Source: Marinobacter algicola DG893
GTDB lineage: Bacteria > Pseudomonadota > Gammaproteobacteria > Pseudomonadales > Oleiphilaceae
Direction: 5' to 3'
Assembly (NCBI RefSeq): GCF_000170835.1
Contig: NZ_ABCP01000003.1
Span: 1-64,000 of the forward strand
DNA: 64,000 nt
Part shown: one piece after another, positions 21,897-31,392 of the stretch
How the letters are laid out: each line of letters starts with the position of its first letter
How positions within the stretch are numbered: the first letter of the stretch is position 1
Position numbers and translations under genes: made by a program
The notes under the pieces: generated by a model
Seen by the model: the letters and a program-made list of their open reading frames with translations, nothing else
What the model was told of the DNA's origin: nothing
The model's database searches: none

Positions 21897-21926
21897 AAAA
21901 AAGAGCCTTCGGGCTCTTTTTTTTTT
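21897..21926 (+). terminator. Terminator of the tRNA-Lys transcript
   Basis: A stem AAAGAGCC / GGCTCTTT with tetraloop TTCG (21908-21911) is followed by a run of about ten T. The UUCG loop and long T tract make this a very strong rho-independent terminator. Confidence 0.92.
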
Positions 21927-22020
21927 GGGTATACGGTCATACATCTGTGATAGTGGGCGTAGTGAAAGGGTGCATGTGAACAGCCTAAGCAAAACTCTGT
22001 GACAGCAGGGTGTCAGCCCA

Positions 22021-22048
22021 GTGAAAGTCGTGGCCGAAGTGATATACT
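22021..22048 (+). promoter_or_regulatory. Probable promoter of nadA
   Basis: GTGAAA (22021-22026), 16 bases, TATACT (22043-22048). Predicted transcription start is near 22055, 25 bases before the nadA ATG. Confidence 0.45.
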
Positions 22049-22079
22049 TCCGACGTTAACGCAATACAGAGATGCAGTA

Positions 22080-23141
22080 ATGACGCGAGTTGAAGACCGT
22101 ATTCTCGTTCAGGAACATCTGGCACACCAGGCGGAGCCAAAGACCCTGAGCGACGACGAGAAAGCCAACCTTGAGTCCCGTATTCGTGCAGCGCTGAAAG
22201 CGCAGGATGCGGTGCTCGTGGCTCATTACTACACCGATCCCGACATTCAGCGCCTGGCCGAGGAAACCGGCGGCTGTGTTGCCGATTCGCTGGAAATGGC
22301 CCGGTTTGGCAACCAGCATAAAGCGTCGACCGTGGTTGTGGCGGGTGTCCGTTTCATGGGTGAAACCGCCAAGATTCTGAACCCGGAAAAACGGGTGCTG
22401 ATGCCCACACTGGAGGCTACCTGTTCGCTGGACATTGGCTGTCCCGCGGACGAGTTCTCAGCCTTTTGCGATCAGCATCCCGACCGCACCGTTGTGGTCT
22501 ACGCCAATACCTCCGCAGCAGTGAAGGCGAGGGCGGACTGGGTGGTCACCTCCAGTTGTGCTCAGGCCATTGTGGAGTCGCTGGATGCCCGCGGTGAAAA
22601 AATACTCTGGGCCCCGGACAAGCATTTGGGTTACTACGTGCAAAAAACCACCGGTGCGGATGTGTTGCTCTGGGATGGTTCATGCATCGTGCATGAAGAG
22701 TTCAAATACCGGGGGCTGGAAGACCTGAAGGCGCTGTATCCGGATGCGGCGGTTCTGGTGCACCCTGAATCGCCCAATGCGGTGGTCGAGATGGCCGATG
22801 TTGTCGGCTCGACCTCCCAGCTGATTCATGCGGTACAGACGCTGCCCAACGATCAGTTCATCGTTGCCACTGACAACGGCATTTTCTACAAGATGCAGCA
22901 GTTGGCCCCCAACAAAACCTTGATTGAGGCACCAACGGCTGGAAACGGCGCCACCTGTCGTAGCTGCGCCCATTGTCCGTGGATGGCGATGAATGGCCTC
23001 GAGAACCTGCTGTCAGTAATTGAGAACGGCGATCAAGAGGTTCACGTGGACCCGTCGTTGCGGGAGGATGCGTTGAGGCCGCTTCAGCGAATGCTGGACT
23101 TCACGGCCGAGATGAATCTGAAGGCTGCCGGCAACGCCTGA
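22080..23141 (+). CDS. nadA: Quinolinate synthase A
   Basis: Condenses iminoaspartate (from NadB, not in this window) with dihydroxyacetone phosphate to quinolinate for NAD synthesis. It is an oxygen-sensitive [4Fe-4S] enzyme. The 353 residues show the three-domain NadA pattern with [14 protein letters not shown], iron-sulfur Cys in [14 protein letters not shown] and VTSSCAQ, and the C-terminal [13 protein letters not shown]. The start is ATG 22080; an open frame 27 codons longer upstream overlaps the promoter and is not conserved-looking. It converges with bepA, the two stop codons being 2 bp apart. Confidence 0.95.
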   Translation: MTRVEDRILVQEHLAHQAEPKTLSDDEKANLESRIRAALKAQDAVLVAHYYTDPDIQRLAEETGGCVADSLEMARFGNQHKASTVVVAGVRFMGETAKILNPEKRVLMPTLEATCSLDIGCPADEFSAFCDQHPDRTVVVYANTSAAVKARADWVVTSSCAQAIVESLDARGEKILWAPDKHLGYYVQKTTGADVLLWDGSCIVHEEFKYRGLEDLKALYPDAAVLVHPESPNAVVEMADVVGSTSQLIHAVQTLPNDQFIVATDNGIFYKMQQLAPNKTLIEAPTAGNGATCRSCAHCPWMAMNGLENLLSVIENGDQEVHVDPSLREDALRPLQRMLDFTAEMNLKAAGNA

Positions 23142-23143
23142 TG

Positions 23144-24622
23144 TCAGCTGCGGCGCTGGTTCAGCCGCTCTGACACCTGTGACAATCGTTCGGTCACGAT
23201 TTGGCGCAACGGCGCTCCGGCGGGGAGCCTTTCCTGGGCCTGGCGCAATTGGCGCTGGGCCGCCTCAAGGTCGCCCATCAGGATATCGTATTCGGCCCTT
23301 GCCCGATGCACCCCGACGATGTTGCGTGCCAACCCCTCGGCTTCTGCCAACCTCAGCCAGAGATGCTCTTTCTTCGGCAGTTCCCGCGTCAGCCTGAGGA
23401 GGTATTCGGCGGCACGTTCGCCGTTACCCGCCGCAGTCTCCAGGCGTGCGAGCATGTCGGTAATCGGGTAGTTGCCGGGGTTCCTTGAAAGGGCCTCGGA
23501 AAGCAGGCTGCGAGCTTCGTTGAGCTTGTCCTGCTCAATCAGCGCCTCCGCAAGTGTAACCTGGTAGGTGATGCGTCCCGGTGTTCCATCAAGCAGCCTT
23601 TCAAGCTCAGTGACCGCCTCACTCTGGTTTCCATTTCGCAGCCACGCAACCGCCAGGCCGTAACGAATGGCATCCGGCTTTTCAGTATCCGAGCGGTTCA
23701 GGTAGTCCTTGAAGGTTTCCACAGCGATATCTGCGGACTTGGCGTAGCGAACCTGCAGCCGGGATCGAATCAGATGATATTCCTGGGCATCGGCCACATC
23801 CCTGCGAGGGTATTGCTCGGCGCGGTTGCGGGTGTCGGATACCCGATTCTGCGTCAGCGGGTGGGTGGACAGATACTCCGGTACGCGATTTCCCTGCAGG
23901 CGGTTCTGACGCATCATGATTTCGAACATTTCCGGCATCCCTCTCGGGTCCATGCCGGAGCTGGCCAGTATGTCCATGCCGACGCGGTCAGCTTCCTGTT
24001 CGTGAGCCCGGCTATAAGCCAGCATGTTCTGCACCGCCAGTGCCTGGGTGCCGGCGATAGCCGCAATGCCGACATCCGACTGGGTAACTGCTGAGAGTAT
24101 GATGCCAGCGATCATGCCGGCAATGGTCAGCGGGGCACTGGTTTCCTGTTGTTCCAGGCGCCTGGCGAAGTGGCGCTGGCTCAGGTGCGCCAGTTCGTGG
24201 GCCAGAACCGAGGCAAACTGCTGCTCACTCTCGGCATTCAGGAACAGGCCGCCATTAACGCCGACGACATTGCCGGGAACCGCAAAGGCGTTGATGTCGG
24301 GGCTGTCGATGATCGCCAGCGTAAGGTCGCTGCTACTGAGGGGAGCCGAGGGTACGAGGCGATAAATGATCGAGTTCAGGTAGTCCTGGACCAGGGCGTC
24401 GGTGATCTGAGGGGCGGATCGACGGATGGATGTCATCACCTGGCGCCCGATATCCGATTCCTGGCGCTCAGAGATAAGCCCGCCGCCGGCGCCACCAATG
24501 GATGGCAGCGTGCTGTCCGACGACTGTGCCGAGGCCTGACCGACGTTCAGTGAAAACGCCAGGGCCAGGGCGGGTATCAGCATGCCTGGCCATTGAATTC
24601 GGCGGCGGTTTGTTACAGTCAT
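23144..24622 (-). CDS. bepA: Periplasmic M48 metalloprotease/chaperone BepA
   Basis: Zinc metalloprotease with C-terminal TPRs that degrades or helps assemble LptD and other outer-membrane proteins. It has 492 residues (E. coli BepA 487). The signal peptide ends ASA (30-32). The zinc motif HELAH is at 142-146, the third ligand Glu lies in EQEADRVG, and a loop His in YLSTHPLTQNRV matches the E. coli switch His. The C-terminal TPR region spans about 300-490. I use ATG 24622, which gives a clean signal peptide, though the ribosome-binding site is weak. The 119-codon extension upstream is rejected. Confidence 0.92.
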   Translation of the reverse strand: MTVTNRRRIQWPGMLIPALALAFSLNVGQASAQSSDSTLPSIGGAGGGLISERQESDIGRQVMTSIRRSAPQITDALVQDYLNSIIYRLVPSAPLSSSDLTLAIIDSPDINAFAVPGNVVGVNGGLFLNAESEQQFASVLAHELAHLSQRHFARRLEQQETSAPLTIAGMIAGIILSAVTQSDVGIAAIAGTQALAVQNMLAYSRAHEQEADRVGMDILASSGMDPRGMPEMFEIMMRQNRLQGNRVPEYLSTHPLTQNRVSDTRNRAEQYPRRDVADAQEYHLIRSRLQVRYAKSADIAVETFKDYLNRSDTEKPDAIRYGLAVAWLRNGNQSEAVTELERLLDGTPGRITYQVTLAEALIEQDKLNEARSLLSEALSRNPGNYPITDMLARLETAAGNGERAAEYLLRLTRELPKKEHLWLRLAEAEGLARNIVGVHRARAEYDILMGDLEAAQRQLRQAQERLPAGAPLRQIVTERLSQVSERLNQRRS

Positions 24623-24776
24623 GAATGGGCGATGTCCGTTGTCATGGGGTTCTCTCTGACAGCATTGTGCCACCGAAAGTTCTTTCGGGGTTCGTCTGTT
24701 ACGATTGAGGTGCAATACAATATCACTGTGGGCATAATGCCGGCTCCTGTTTTGAACATACGGATGCCTTATTGCC

Positions 24777-25004
24777 ATGGCTGACCGAACACTGGATGCA
24801 TCGGGCCTGCGCTGTCCGATGCCGTTATTGAAAACCAAGCTCGAACTCAACAGCATGTCTCCCGGCCAGGAACTTGAAGTTATCGCCACAGACGCCGGTT
24901 CTGCAAGAGATATTCCTGCGTTCCTCAAGCTGTCGACCCATGAACTGGTTCGTACATCCGAACAGGGTGGCTGTTTCACCTTTGTGATAAAGTGCGGCGG
25001 TTAA
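24777..25004 (+). CDS. tusA: TusA-family sulfurtransferase
   Basis: A 75-residue cytoplasmic sulfur carrier with the family CPxP motif in GLRCPMPLLK; Cys13 would carry the persulfide. In E. coli TusA passes sulfur from IscS to the TusBCDE relay for 2-thiouridine in tRNA. Other TusA-like proteins serve different sulfur pathways, and the rest of the relay is not in this window. The gene is divergent from bepA and lies 30 bp upstream of the permease gene, probably in one operon. Confidence 0.85.
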   Translation: MADRTLDASGLRCPMPLLKTKLELNSMSPGQELEVIATDAGSARDIPAFLKLSTHELVRTSEQGGCFTFVIKCGG

Positions 25005-25034
25005 GCCCGTAGTAATGACCCTCCGGAGTCGTTG

Positions 25035-26114
25035 ATGATCAGAATTTTACGTGGTCTTGCCCACAAATACTTTTCAGATGAAGAAGCCGTCATTCTTTTC
25101 CTGCTGATACTGGCAGGTGTCATCTTCATCATTTTTTTCGGTTCCATGCTGGCGCCCGCGATTGCTGCCGTTATCGTCGCGTTTATTCTCCAGGGGCTGG
25201 TCACCAAGCTTAATCGGCTCGGCATCCCGGAAATCGTGTCCATCATAGGCGTGTTCTTTGTCTTCCTGGGGCTGCTTATTGGCGTCTTGTTCGGGCTGTT
25301 ACCTCTGATCTGGACTCAGGTGACCGGGTTGGCGGGAGAAGCTCCTCGTATTTTCAGAGAGATGCAGTCCTATCTTGAAGTGCTTCCTGAACAGTACCCA
25401 ACGCTGATATCCATGGAAGGCATCAACACCATCTACAATCAGGTCACCACCGAAGCCGGCCGCATGACCCAGTGGTTGGTGTCGTTTTCGTTGGAAAGCA
25501 TTCCGGATCTGGTGGCGCTGCTGATCTACATGGTGTTGTTGCCGATCCTCGTATTCTTCTTCCTCAAGGACCGCCGGGTGCTGCTGGGTGCCATCGCTCG
25601 CATGCTGCCGTCCCAACGTCCGATGATGGTCAGGATCTGGCACGAAGTGAATCTTCAGTGTGCCAACTATGTGCGGGGCAAGGCGGTCGAGATACTGATC
25701 GTTGGGGGGATCACCTACGTGGCCTTCAAGGTTCTGGGTATGCCCTATGCGGCGCTGCTGTCATTGATGGTGGGGCTGAGCGTAGTGATTCCCTATATCG
25801 GGGCAGCCGTTGTAACCATCCCCGTCGCCATGATCGCGCTGTTTGCCTTCGGGTGGGGCAGTGAGTTTATCTGGGTCATGGTGGTGTACGGTGTGATCCA
25901 GGCGCTGGATGGCAACGTTCTGGTTCCCATCCTGTTTTCGGAAGTGAATAATCTGCACCCCGTTGCCATTATCGTGGCCGTATTGTTCTTCGGCGGTATC
26001 TGGGGCTTGTGGGGGGTGTTCTTCGCCATTCCGCTGGCGACCATGCTCAAGGCAATCTTCTCGGCATGGCCGGTCAAGAACGGACAGGCAGAGGCGCTGC
26101 CAAAGGAGTCTTAA
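25035..26114 (+). CDS. perM: PerM/AI-2E-type membrane permease
   Basis: Polytopic inner-membrane protein of 359 residues in the AI-2E exporter (DUF20/YhhT/PerM) family. About seven to eight hydrophobic segments are visible: two at 20-70, one at 75-95, a paired set at 150-175 and four after residue 215. The soluble middle region and the conserved VIPYIGAAVVTIP and GNVLVPILFSE segments are typical. The transported substrate is not known for most members. ATG 25035 has GGAG six bases upstream. It overlaps the convergent bcp gene by 4 bp, with a short palindrome GGAGTC-TTAAA-GACTCC over both stop codons. Confidence 0.85.
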   Translation: MIRILRGLAHKYFSDEEAVILFLLILAGVIFIIFFGSMLAPAIAAVIVAFILQGLVTKLNRLGIPEIVSIIGVFFVFLGLLIGVLFGLLPLIWTQVTGLAGEAPRIFREMQSYLEVLPEQYPTLISMEGINTIYNQVTTEAGRMTQWLVSFSLESIPDLVALLIYMVLLPILVFFFLKDRRVLLGAIARMLPSQRPMMVRIWHEVNLQCANYVRGKAVEILIVGGITYVAFKVLGMPYAALLSLMVGLSVVIPYIGAAVVTIPVAMIALFAFGWGSEFIWVMVVYGVIQALDGNVLVPILFSEVNNLHPVAIIVAVLFFGGIWGLWGVFFAIPLATMLKAIFSAWPVKNGQAEALPKES

Positions 26115-26578
26115 AGACTCCTGGTGGCCTCCAGCACTTCGTCAACGTGGTCTGGTACTTTCACACCTCGCCACTCCCTGCGAAGAACCCCGTCCTTGTC
26201 GATCAGGAAGGTACTGCGGTCAATGCCCATGTATTCCTTGCCGTAGAGCTTCTTCAGCTTGATAACATCGAACAGTTGGCAGAGGGCTTCGTCCTTGTCG
26301 GAAATCAGGTGAAAGGGGAATGCCTGTTTTTCGCGGAAGTTTTCGTGGGCTTTCAGGCCGTCGCGTGACACGCCGAAAATGACCGTGTCGAGTGCTTCAA
26401 ACTGGTCGTGCCGATCACGGAAATCCTGACCTTCGGTGGTGCATCCAGGGGTGTTGTCCTTTGGGTAAAAATAGACCACCACGTTCCGGCCCTTCAGGTC
26501 TGATAAACGAATGGTTTGATCTCCGGTAGCCGGAGCCTCAAAATCATCAACAGGACGGTTCAGTTCGGGTGCTGACAT
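26111..26578 (-). CDS. bcp: Thiol peroxidase Bcp (PrxQ)
   Basis: Peroxiredoxin reducing hydroperoxides with thioredoxin, 155 residues. The peroxidatic Cys46 lies in NTPGCTTEG, preceded by VVVYFYPKD; the conserved Arg lies in FGVSRDGL. The proximal resolving Cys of E. coli Bcp (five residues after the first) is Gln here. The only other Cys is Cys100 in DEALCQLF. ATG 26578 has AAGGAG upstream. Divergent from dapA. Confidence 0.92.
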   Translation of the reverse strand: MSAPELNRPVDDFEAPATGDQTIRLSDLKGRNVVVYFYPKDNTPGCTTEGQDFRDRHDQFEALDTVIFGVSRDGLKAHENFREKQAFPFHLISDKDEALCQLFDVIKLKKLYGKEYMGIDRSTFLIDKDGVLRREWRGVKVPDHVDEVLEATRSL

Positions 26579-26652
26579 GACATCTCCTTTAATTCCCTTG
26601 TGTCAGTGGGTGCCCAACATTACCATATCGTTTTTATTCGCACGGAGTTTTT

Positions 26653-27528
26653 ATGATTACGGGGAGCCTTGTCGCACTGGTCACGCCCATGCATTCCGAT
26701 GGCAGCGTTCATTGGGAGCACCTTGATAAGCTGGTGGACTTTCATCTCGACAACGGAACGCATGGTATCGTGGCCGTTGGAACGACGGGTGAATCCGCCA
26801 CGCTGGACCCGGAAGAGCACATGCGGGTGGTCGGGCATATCATAAAACGCGTCAACGGCCGCATCCCCGTGATTGCCGGTACCGGCGGCAACAGCACCCG
26901 CGAAGCCATAGAGCTGACCGAGGAAGCTCACAAGCTGGGTGCCGATGCCTGCCTGCTTGTGGTTCCGTATTACAACAAACCGACCCAGGAAGGCCTTTAT
27001 CGGCATTTCAAGACCATTGCCGAGGCTGTCCCGGTTGATCAGATTCTCTACAACGTTCCGGGCCGAACAGCGTGCGACATGTTGAACGAGACCGTAGAGC
27101 GCCTGGCGGATATTCCGAACATCATCGGCATCAAGGATGCCACCGGCAACATTCCCCGAGGTGCCGAGCTGGTTGAAGCCGTTAAAGGCCGCCTGGTGGT
27201 CTACTCTGGTGACGACGCGACGGCCGCCGGGCTGATGCTCGCCGGCGCCAAGGGCAACGTCTCTGTTACCGCCAATGTGGCGCCCAAGGGTATGGCTGCG
27301 TTGTGTGAAGCCGCCATCGCTGGCAATGAGGAGGAAACCGAGCGGCTTAACGAGTTGCTCATGCCCCTGAACCGCAAACTTTTCCTCGAGGCCAATCCCA
27401 TCCCTGTGAAATGGGCTCTCTACCGTATGGGCCTGATCGGGGAGGGCATCCGTCTTCCGCTCACCCCCTTGAGTGACAGGTTCCACGGTGAAGTGGAAGA
27501 CGCACTGAAAGCCTCTGGCGTACTCTGA
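26653..27528 (+). CDS. dapA: 4-hydroxy-tetrahydrodipicolinate synthase
   Basis: First lysine/diaminopimelate-specific enzyme, condensing pyruvate with aspartate semialdehyde. It has 291 residues. The TIM-barrel signatures are VAVGTTGESATL, the Tyr of the catalytic triad in VVPYYNKPTQEG, the YNVPGRT segment and the Schiff-base Lys in IIGIKDATG. bamC and purC follow on the same strand, the dapA-bamC-purC order known in gammaproteobacteria. Confidence 0.96.
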   Translation: MITGSLVALVTPMHSDGSVHWEHLDKLVDFHLDNGTHGIVAVGTTGESATLDPEEHMRVVGHIIKRVNGRIPVIAGTGGNSTREAIELTEEAHKLGADACLLVVPYYNKPTQEGLYRHFKTIAEAVPVDQILYNVPGRTACDMLNETVERLADIPNIIGIKDATGNIPRGAELVEAVKGRLVVYSGDDATAAGLMLAGAKGNVSVTANVAPKGMAALCEAAIAGNEEETERLNELLMPLNRKLFLEANPIPVKWALYRMGLIGEGIRLPLTPLSDRFHGEVEDALKASGVL

Positions 27529-27565
27529 GTCAGGCTGTACCATCTATCGTAACTGGAGTCGCCTG

Positions 27566-28663
27566 ATGGCGTTTAGGTTCAGGACAGAAATCAAAAAATC
27601 CGAAAAATGCATCAGGCCCCTGGCGGGCCTGATGTTTGTTGTGGCCCTGTCAGGCTGTAGCCTTATCGAAGACCGCTCCGAGCGCTACGTCGATGCGCCG
27701 GAAGGCACGCCGCTGAAACTTCCGGAAACGGCGGATGAAGGCGAATTTGGTCAGATCATGCCGATACGTGAAGCGACCGCTGCCGACTCGGGCCGGATGT
27801 TTCGGGGAAGCATACCCAGGCCGCCGGATATGACCTCCGATATCCTTGACGAAAACTACGTGGTTGAGGAGCTGGATGGCCAGATATGGCTGCTGGTAAA
27901 TGATGTGCCAGGTCGCCTTTGGCCTGCAGTCACCTCCTACATGAATGAGAACGGCCTTGGTGTCGCGTACGACAGCCCTCAGCTCGGCCTGATGCAAAGC
28001 GAGCTTGTTAACTTCAGCAAGCAGGCGAGGGGCTTGCTGGGGCTGCCGGATAACCCCGACGGGCAAGAGGCGAAAGTGGTGGTTCAGGCCCGCGTCGCGC
28101 CCGGTGTGCGCCGCAAGACCACAGAGGTTCAATTCCGTTCCTTCGAAGTTGCTAATGACCCGAACGAACTGATGGCATGGAGCGGTGGAGACACCCGCAG
28201 CCGTGAGCAACTCGACACCAGTCGGAAGCTGCTCGAAGACCTGGGCCAGTATTTACGCAACCGGGAAGACAGTAAATCATACTCCCGCGCGGCATTGGGC
28301 ATGGCCAGCGAACCGCTGGTCAGGCTGGTATCGGACGACGAGACGCCCCGGGAAATCGTAATGAGCCTGGATTATGGCCGGGCCTGGGCGGAAGTACGCC
28401 GGGCGGTGGATGACGCGGGCATACCGGTGATCGACCTGAACCGCGAAGACGGGTATTTCTTTGTGGATTTCCGGCCGGAATCCGAGCGCGAGTCGGGATG
28501 GTTTAGCTGGTTCTCCGACACCCCGGAACCGGTACATTCGTTTGATATACGGCTTGAGGCACGCGACGGCGATATTGTCGTTTCCACCGCCATCGCCGAG
28601 AGTTACGATGGTGAGAATCGCTCGTCCGAGCTGCTCTCAGAATTGTTCGAATACCTTTACTAA
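27566..28663 (+). CDS. bamC: Outer-membrane assembly lipoprotein BamC
   Basis: Accessory lipoprotein of the BAM complex that folds outer-membrane proteins. It has 365 residues (E. coli BamC 344), with a lipoprotein signal and lipobox LSGC (Cys31). A long extended N-terminal stretch binds BamD in the family (residues about 32-110). Two helix-grip domains follow, separated near residue 230 (the second includes [16 protein letters not shown]). An extra cytoplasmic-side N-terminus of about 18 residues precedes the hydrophobic core. It starts 37 bp after dapA with GGAG eight bases upstream. Confidence 0.9.
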   Translation: MAFRFRTEIKKSEKCIRPLAGLMFVVALSGCSLIEDRSERYVDAPEGTPLKLPETADEGEFGQIMPIREATAADSGRMFRGSIPRPPDMTSDILDENYVVEELDGQIWLLVNDVPGRLWPAVTSYMNENGLGVAYDSPQLGLMQSELVNFSKQARGLLGLPDNPDGQEAKVVVQARVAPGVRRKTTEVQFRSFEVANDPNELMAWSGGDTRSREQLDTSRKLLEDLGQYLRNREDSKSYSRAALGMASEPLVRLVSDDETPREIVMSLDYGRAWAEVRRAVDDAGIPVIDLNREDGYFFVDFRPESERESGWFSWFSDTPEPVHSFDIRLEARDGDIVVSTAIAESYDGENRSSELLSELFEYLY

Positions 28664-28707
28664 TGCAAGCAGTGCCTGCGCAGAGCGGGCACGTCCGGAG
28701 ACCTGAC

Positions 28708-29421
28708 ATGGAAAAGCGTGAAGAGCTTTACGCGGGCAAGGCCAAATCCGTATACCGTACCGACGATCCCGACCGGTTTGTGATGGTGTTTCGCGACGAT
28801 ACGTCGGCTTTCGACGGCGAGAAAAAAGAGCAGCTTAACCGCAAAGGCATGGTGAACAATCGCTTCAATGCCTTCATCATGGAGAAACTGGAAGCCGCCG
28901 GCGTTCCCACGCACTTTGAGGGCCTGCTTTCCGATACGGAATCACTGGTCAAGAAGCTGGACATGATCCCGGTGGAATGTGTTGTTCGTAACATCTCCGC
29001 CGGCAGCCTGTGCCGCCGCCTGGGTGTCGAGGAAGGGCTGACGCTGAATCCGCCCACCTTTGAACTGTTCCTGAAGAACGACGCCATGCATGATCCCATG
29101 GTCAATGAGTCACTGGCGGTCAGTTTTGGTTGGGCGAAAGCCGAAGAACTTGCCAGAATGAAAGAACTGACCTATCAGGTGAATGACGTACTGAAGGCCC
29201 TGTTCGAGGAAGCTGGCATGTTGCTGGTGGACTACAAGCTGGAATTTGGCCGCTCGGGTGGCCAGATTGTTCTGGGTGACGAATTCAGCCCCGACGGCTG
29301 TCGTATCTGGGATAGGGAAACCCGAAAAAAGATGGATAAGGACCGTTTTCGTCAGGGACTGGGCGATGTGATTGAGACCTACGAAGAGGTTGGTCGTCGT
29401 CTCGGCATCCGTTTCGACTGA
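28708..29421 (+). CDS. purC: SAICAR synthase
   Basis: Phosphoribosylaminoimidazole-succinocarboxamide synthase of purine synthesis, 237 residues. It begins [16 protein letters not shown], with DDTSAFDG and the signature [29 protein letters not shown] and [12 protein letters not shown] are in the C-terminal half. ATG 28708 has GGAG seven bases upstream; the open frame extends 15 codons further back to bamC, but that part is not conserved. Third gene of dapA-bamC-purC. Confidence 0.97.
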   Translation: MEKREELYAGKAKSVYRTDDPDRFVMVFRDDTSAFDGEKKEQLNRKGMVNNRFNAFIMEKLEAAGVPTHFEGLLSDTESLVKKLDMIPVECVVRNISAGSLCRRLGVEEGLTLNPPTFELFLKNDAMHDPMVNESLAVSFGWAKAEELARMKELTYQVNDVLKALFEEAGMLLVDYKLEFGRSGGQIVLGDEFSPDGCRIWDRETRKKMDKDRFRQGLGDVIETYEEVGRRLGIRFD

Positions 29422-29456
29422 TCAGTCAGGTACAACAACCAGAAAACAGGTGCACT

Positions 29457-30185
29457 ATGCGTAAACTGATTCTTGCCATCGGCGGCTCTTTGGTCATCGC
29501 TGCCCCAGTCGCAACCGCTGATGTCGTTGGGGTGGGGGCCAATGTCAGTTATTGGGATTCTGACCTCTCGGGCAAAGCCGGCAAAAACAACGACGTGGTC
29601 GACGTCGAAAACGACCTTGACTTGGAAAGCGACACCAATGCCAATCTGAGTGCCTACCTGGAGCACCCGGTGCCGGTATTGCCCAACGTGCGCCTGAATT
29701 ACACCCGCATTGAACAAAGCGGCAGTGGCGAAGTGTCCACGCAATTTGACCTGGTGTCCGGCGACGTCGATTCGGATCTGGACCTGAGTCAGTTTGACGT
29801 CACCCTGTATTACGAAGTGCTCGACAACTGGGCCAATCTGGATCTGGGCGTGACCGCCCGCAATCTGGATGGCGAACTGATTGTTCGTGAGCAGGCCACC
29901 AATGGCCAGGTCAGTAAGACTGAGGTCGACGGCGTGATTCCGATGGGTTATCTGGCTGCCCGCTTTGATTTGCCCTTTACCGGTGTTTCTGTCGGTGGTG
30001 AGGCCAACCTCATCAGCTTCGACGGCGATTCCGTGTACGACTACAACGCCTATGGCCAATACGAACTGTCGTTGTTACAGCTGCGTGCTGGATACCGTCA
30101 GATCAGCATTGATTACGAAGACAGCGATGACCGTCTGGACATCGAACTCGGTGGCCCGTTTGTGAGTGCCGGGCTAACGTTCTGA
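29457..30185 (+). CDS. Predicted outer-membrane beta-barrel protein
   Basis: A 242-residue exported protein with signal peptide ending TA|D (cleavage after residue 21) and alternating amphipathic strands. Asp-rich loops ([21 protein letters not shown]) are present, and the C-terminus SAGLTF ends in the terminal Phe recognised by the BAM machinery. It resembles the TIGR04219 family of small outer-membrane proteins; the function of that family is unknown. It sits 35 bp after purC and 19 bp before a nucleotide-sugar epimerase. Confidence 0.75.
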   Translation: MRKLILAIGGSLVIAAPVATADVVGVGANVSYWDSDLSGKAGKNNDVVDVENDLDLESDTNANLSAYLEHPVPVLPNVRLNYTRIEQSGSGEVSTQFDLVSGDVDSDLDLSQFDVTLYYEVLDNWANLDLGVTARNLDGELIVREQATNGQVSKTEVDGVIPMGYLAARFDLPFTGVSVGGEANLISFDGDSVYDYNAYGQYELSLLQLRAGYRQISIDYEDSDDRLDIELGGPFVSAGLTF

Positions 30186-30204
30186 AGGAACAGGAGAGAA
30201 TACG

Positions 30205-31212
30205 TTGAAAATTCTGGTTACAGGTACGGCGGGCTTTATTGGCTCCCATCTGGCGCATCGGCTGCTTGACCGAGGTGATGAAGTAATCGGCGTGGATAAC
30301 GTCAACGATTACTACGACCCCACCCTTAAGGAAGCGCGGCTTGAGCGCCTGACCTGTAAACCAGGATTCACCGAAGTTCGTAAGGACGTGGCCGACAGGC
30401 CTGCCATGGAAGCCCTGTTCCGAGAGCATAAGCCAGAGCGTGTGGTTCACCTGGCCGCCCAGGCGGGTGTGCGGTACTCCCTGGAAAACCCCCATGCCTA
30501 CATCGACGCCAACTTGGTGGGTTTTACCAACATTCTGGAAGGGTGTCGTCACAACGGTGTTAAGCACCTGGTGTACGCCTCCAGCAGCTCTGTCTACGGC
30601 GCGAATGAAACCATGCCGTTCTCCATCCACGACAACGTGGATCATCCTCTGAGTCTGTACGCGGCCTCCAAGAAAGCCAACGAGCTCATGGCTCATACCT
30701 ACAGCCACCTGTACAACATGCCCACCACCGGCCTGCGCTTCTTCACCGTCTATGGCCCCTGGGGCCGCCCGGATATGGCGCTGTTCATCTTCACCAAGAA
30801 CATCCTGGCCGGTGAGCCCATTGATGTGTTCAATCATGGGCACCATAGGCGCGACTTCACCTACATTGACGATATTGTGGAAGGCGTTATCCGGACCCTG
30901 GACAATGTCGCCACCCCCAACCCGCAGTGGAGTGGTGAAACGCCAGACCCCGGCACCAGCAAGGCGCCATATCGACTGTATAACATCGGTAGCAACAACC
31001 CGGTGGAGTTGTCCCGGTTTATTGAGATCATCGAAGAGCGCGTTGGCAAAAAGGCCGAGAAGAACCTGCTGCCCCTGCAGCCCGGCGACGTGCCCGCCAC
31101 TTACGCCAATGTGGATGACCTGATTGACGATGTGGGCTACAAGCCGTCCACCACGGTGGAAGAGGGCATCGCCAACTTCGTGGACTGGTATCGGGATTTC
31201 TACAAGGTCTAG
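30205..31212 (+). CDS. NAD-dependent epimerase, probably UDP-glucuronate 4-epimerase
   Basis: Extended SDR enzyme, 335 residues. The NAD motif [10 protein letters not shown] is near the N-terminus, followed by [15 protein letters not shown], a segment typical of UDP-glucuronate/galacturonate 4-epimerases. The catalytic YAASK is present, and the [15 protein letters not shown] and [15 protein letters not shown] segments match CapI/GAE-type enzymes. It would convert UDP-GlcA (from Ugd, encoded at 8.5 kb) to UDP-GalA for capsule or LPS. The start is TTG 30205 with GGAG upstream. A strong terminator follows. Confidence 0.87.
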   Translation: MKILVTGTAGFIGSHLAHRLLDRGDEVIGVDNVNDYYDPTLKEARLERLTCKPGFTEVRKDVADRPAMEALFREHKPERVVHLAAQAGVRYSLENPHAYIDANLVGFTNILEGCRHNGVKHLVYASSSSVYGANETMPFSIHDNVDHPLSLYAASKKANELMAHTYSHLYNMPTTGLRFFTVYGPWGRPDMALFIFTKNILAGEPIDVFNHGHHRRDFTYIDDIVEGVIRTLDNVATPNPQWSGETPDPGTSKAPYRLYNIGSNNPVELSRFIEIIEERVGKKAEKNLLPLQPGDVPATYANVDDLIDDVGYKPSTTVEEGIANFVDWYRDFYKV

Positions 31213-31230
31213 GTTTTTCAGGCGCACACA

Positions 31231-31263
31231 AAACCGCTGAAGGGCACCTTCGGCGGTTTTTTT
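31231..31263 (+). terminator. Terminator after the epimerase gene
   Basis: A 13-bp stem (31231-31243 with 31247-31259; one G-T pair) around loop GCA is followed by seven T. It ends the purC-to-epimerase transcript. Confidence 0.9.
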
Positions 31264-31326
31264 ATGCCCCCATTACTGGGGGGCGTATTTAGCGTAACGC
31301 AATCAAGCGTTTACCGTGTCGAGAGC

Positions 31327-31354
31327 TTGCTATGTAGTTTATTGCTGTTATTCT
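31327..31354 (+). promoter_or_regulatory. Possible promoter of the TRAP operon
   Basis: TTGCTA (31327-31332), 16 bases, TATTCT (31349-31354), in an AT-rich gap after the terminator. The leader would be about 30-35 bases. Each box matches consensus at 4 of 6 positions. Confidence 0.35.
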
Positions 31355-31392
31355 GAGATTGGTTTCACAATTATTCAAAATAAAAAGGGAAG

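Noticed and set aside
21801-22002. Short frames over the second tRNA-Lys on both strands
   Set aside because: They consist of tRNA and terminator sequence.
24623-24979. N-terminal extension of bepA by 119 codons
   Set aside because: The extension precedes a normal signal peptide, lacks conservation-like features and spans the divergent promoter region of tusA.
30103-31227. A 374-codon minus-strand frame
   Set aside because: Antisense to the UDP-glucuronate 4-epimerase-like gene; composition typical of shadow frames.
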